From CAZMZW01 sp963802275 (GTDB taxonomy: Bacteria; Chloroflexota; Anaerolineae; Anaerolineales; Anaerolineaceae): DNA of 64,000 bases. The notes beneath the pieces are model-generated. The model was not told the origin of the DNA. It did no database searches and saw only the letters and a program-made list of their open reading frames with translations. The stretch lies in contig CAWDIB010000005.1 in NCBI GenBank assembly GCA_963802275.1, forward strand, positions 1-64,000. Reading direction: 5' to 3'. Made by a program: the position numbers and the translations under genes. Shown here piece after piece: positions 63,867-64,000 of the stretch; position 1 is the stretch's first letter; the number at the start of each line of letters is the position of its first letter.

Positions 63867-64000
63867 ATGACATTGGAAGTCCAGATTTTCTCAAAGAACG
63901 TAGAATTGACCGAAGCCATCAGGGATTACATTACCAAAAAAGTTGCAAAGCTTGACCGCTTCATGAAAAAGGGCAGTGAAACACGTTTTGACATTTCTGT
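63867..64000 (+). CDS. hpf: Ribosome hibernation-promoting factor (HPF/RaiA), 5' part
   Basis: The window ends inside this gene. The visible 44 residues, MTLEVQIFSKNVELTEAIRD and YITKKVAKLDRFM, are the N-terminal beta-alpha domain of HPF/RaiA proteins, which bind the 30S subunit and silence translation in stationary phase. CGGAGG lies before the ATG. Whether it is the short or long (dimerising) form cannot be seen. Confidence 0.9.
   Translation, partial: MTLEVQIFSKNVELTEAIRDYITKKVAKLDRFMKKGSETRFDIS

Overview
The window reads as part of a chromosome from an anaerobic bacterium, most likely a Chloroflexota (Anaerolineae-like) lineage. This placement is inferred from the general flavour of the proteins and from the gene mix: a complete hyp hydrogenase-maturation set, a SUF iron-sulfur operon, type 2 isopentenyl-diphosphate isomerase, two queuosine-salvage paralogues and an Flp-like pilin. 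No rRNA or tRNA is present to confirm it.

Layout. 0-5 kb is loose accessory sequence: a pentapeptide-repeat protein, a DUF1801 protein, two decayed GNAT relics, a lipoprotein and an exported alpha/beta hydrolase. 5.07-11.4 kb is a hydrogenase-maturation operon (endopeptidase, hypA, hypB, hypF, hypC, hypD, hypE) without structural hydrogenase genes. 11.4-18.3 kb holds cell-surface glycan genes: methyltransferases, a flippase-like membrane protein, a GT2 and a GT-C glycosyltransferase, and a PIG-L deacetylase. 18.3-24.9 kb is the suf locus (sufC-B-D-unknown-S-U) transcribed divergently from a sufR-like regulator and a MIP18/SufT-type gene. 25-29.6 kb is a MarR regulator with a palindromic operator followed by a heterodimeric ABC exporter.

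29.7-43.6 kb is the accessory and defence region. It contains structured dispersed repeats, a Type IIG-like restriction-modification gene with an AT-rich, apparently exchanged 3' half, a PIN nuclease, a SIR2-HerA pair, an IS256-family element, two zinc-ribbon membrane proteins and an HTH protein. 43.8-50.7 kb is metabolic: a cysteine hydrolase, a hotdog thioesterase, two queuosine-salvage paralogues flanking a B12/radical SAM enzyme and a flavodoxin, and a ROK sugar kinase. 50.8-64 kb is mostly housekeeping: rpiB, csoR-copZ-copA, a folate set (reductase-folB-folK, convergent with folE), polyprenyl synthase and fni, an acyl carrier protein, sucC/sucD, an SPFH-HTH protein with a partner, an Flp-like pilin, comF and the start of an HPF/RaiA gene.

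A feature of the whole window is about 20 single-base or two-base frame breaks, including in genes expected to be essential (sufS). Several lie in homopolymers, so I read most as assembly or sequencing errors. Broken genes are therefore annotated over their full reconstructed span, with the break position given.
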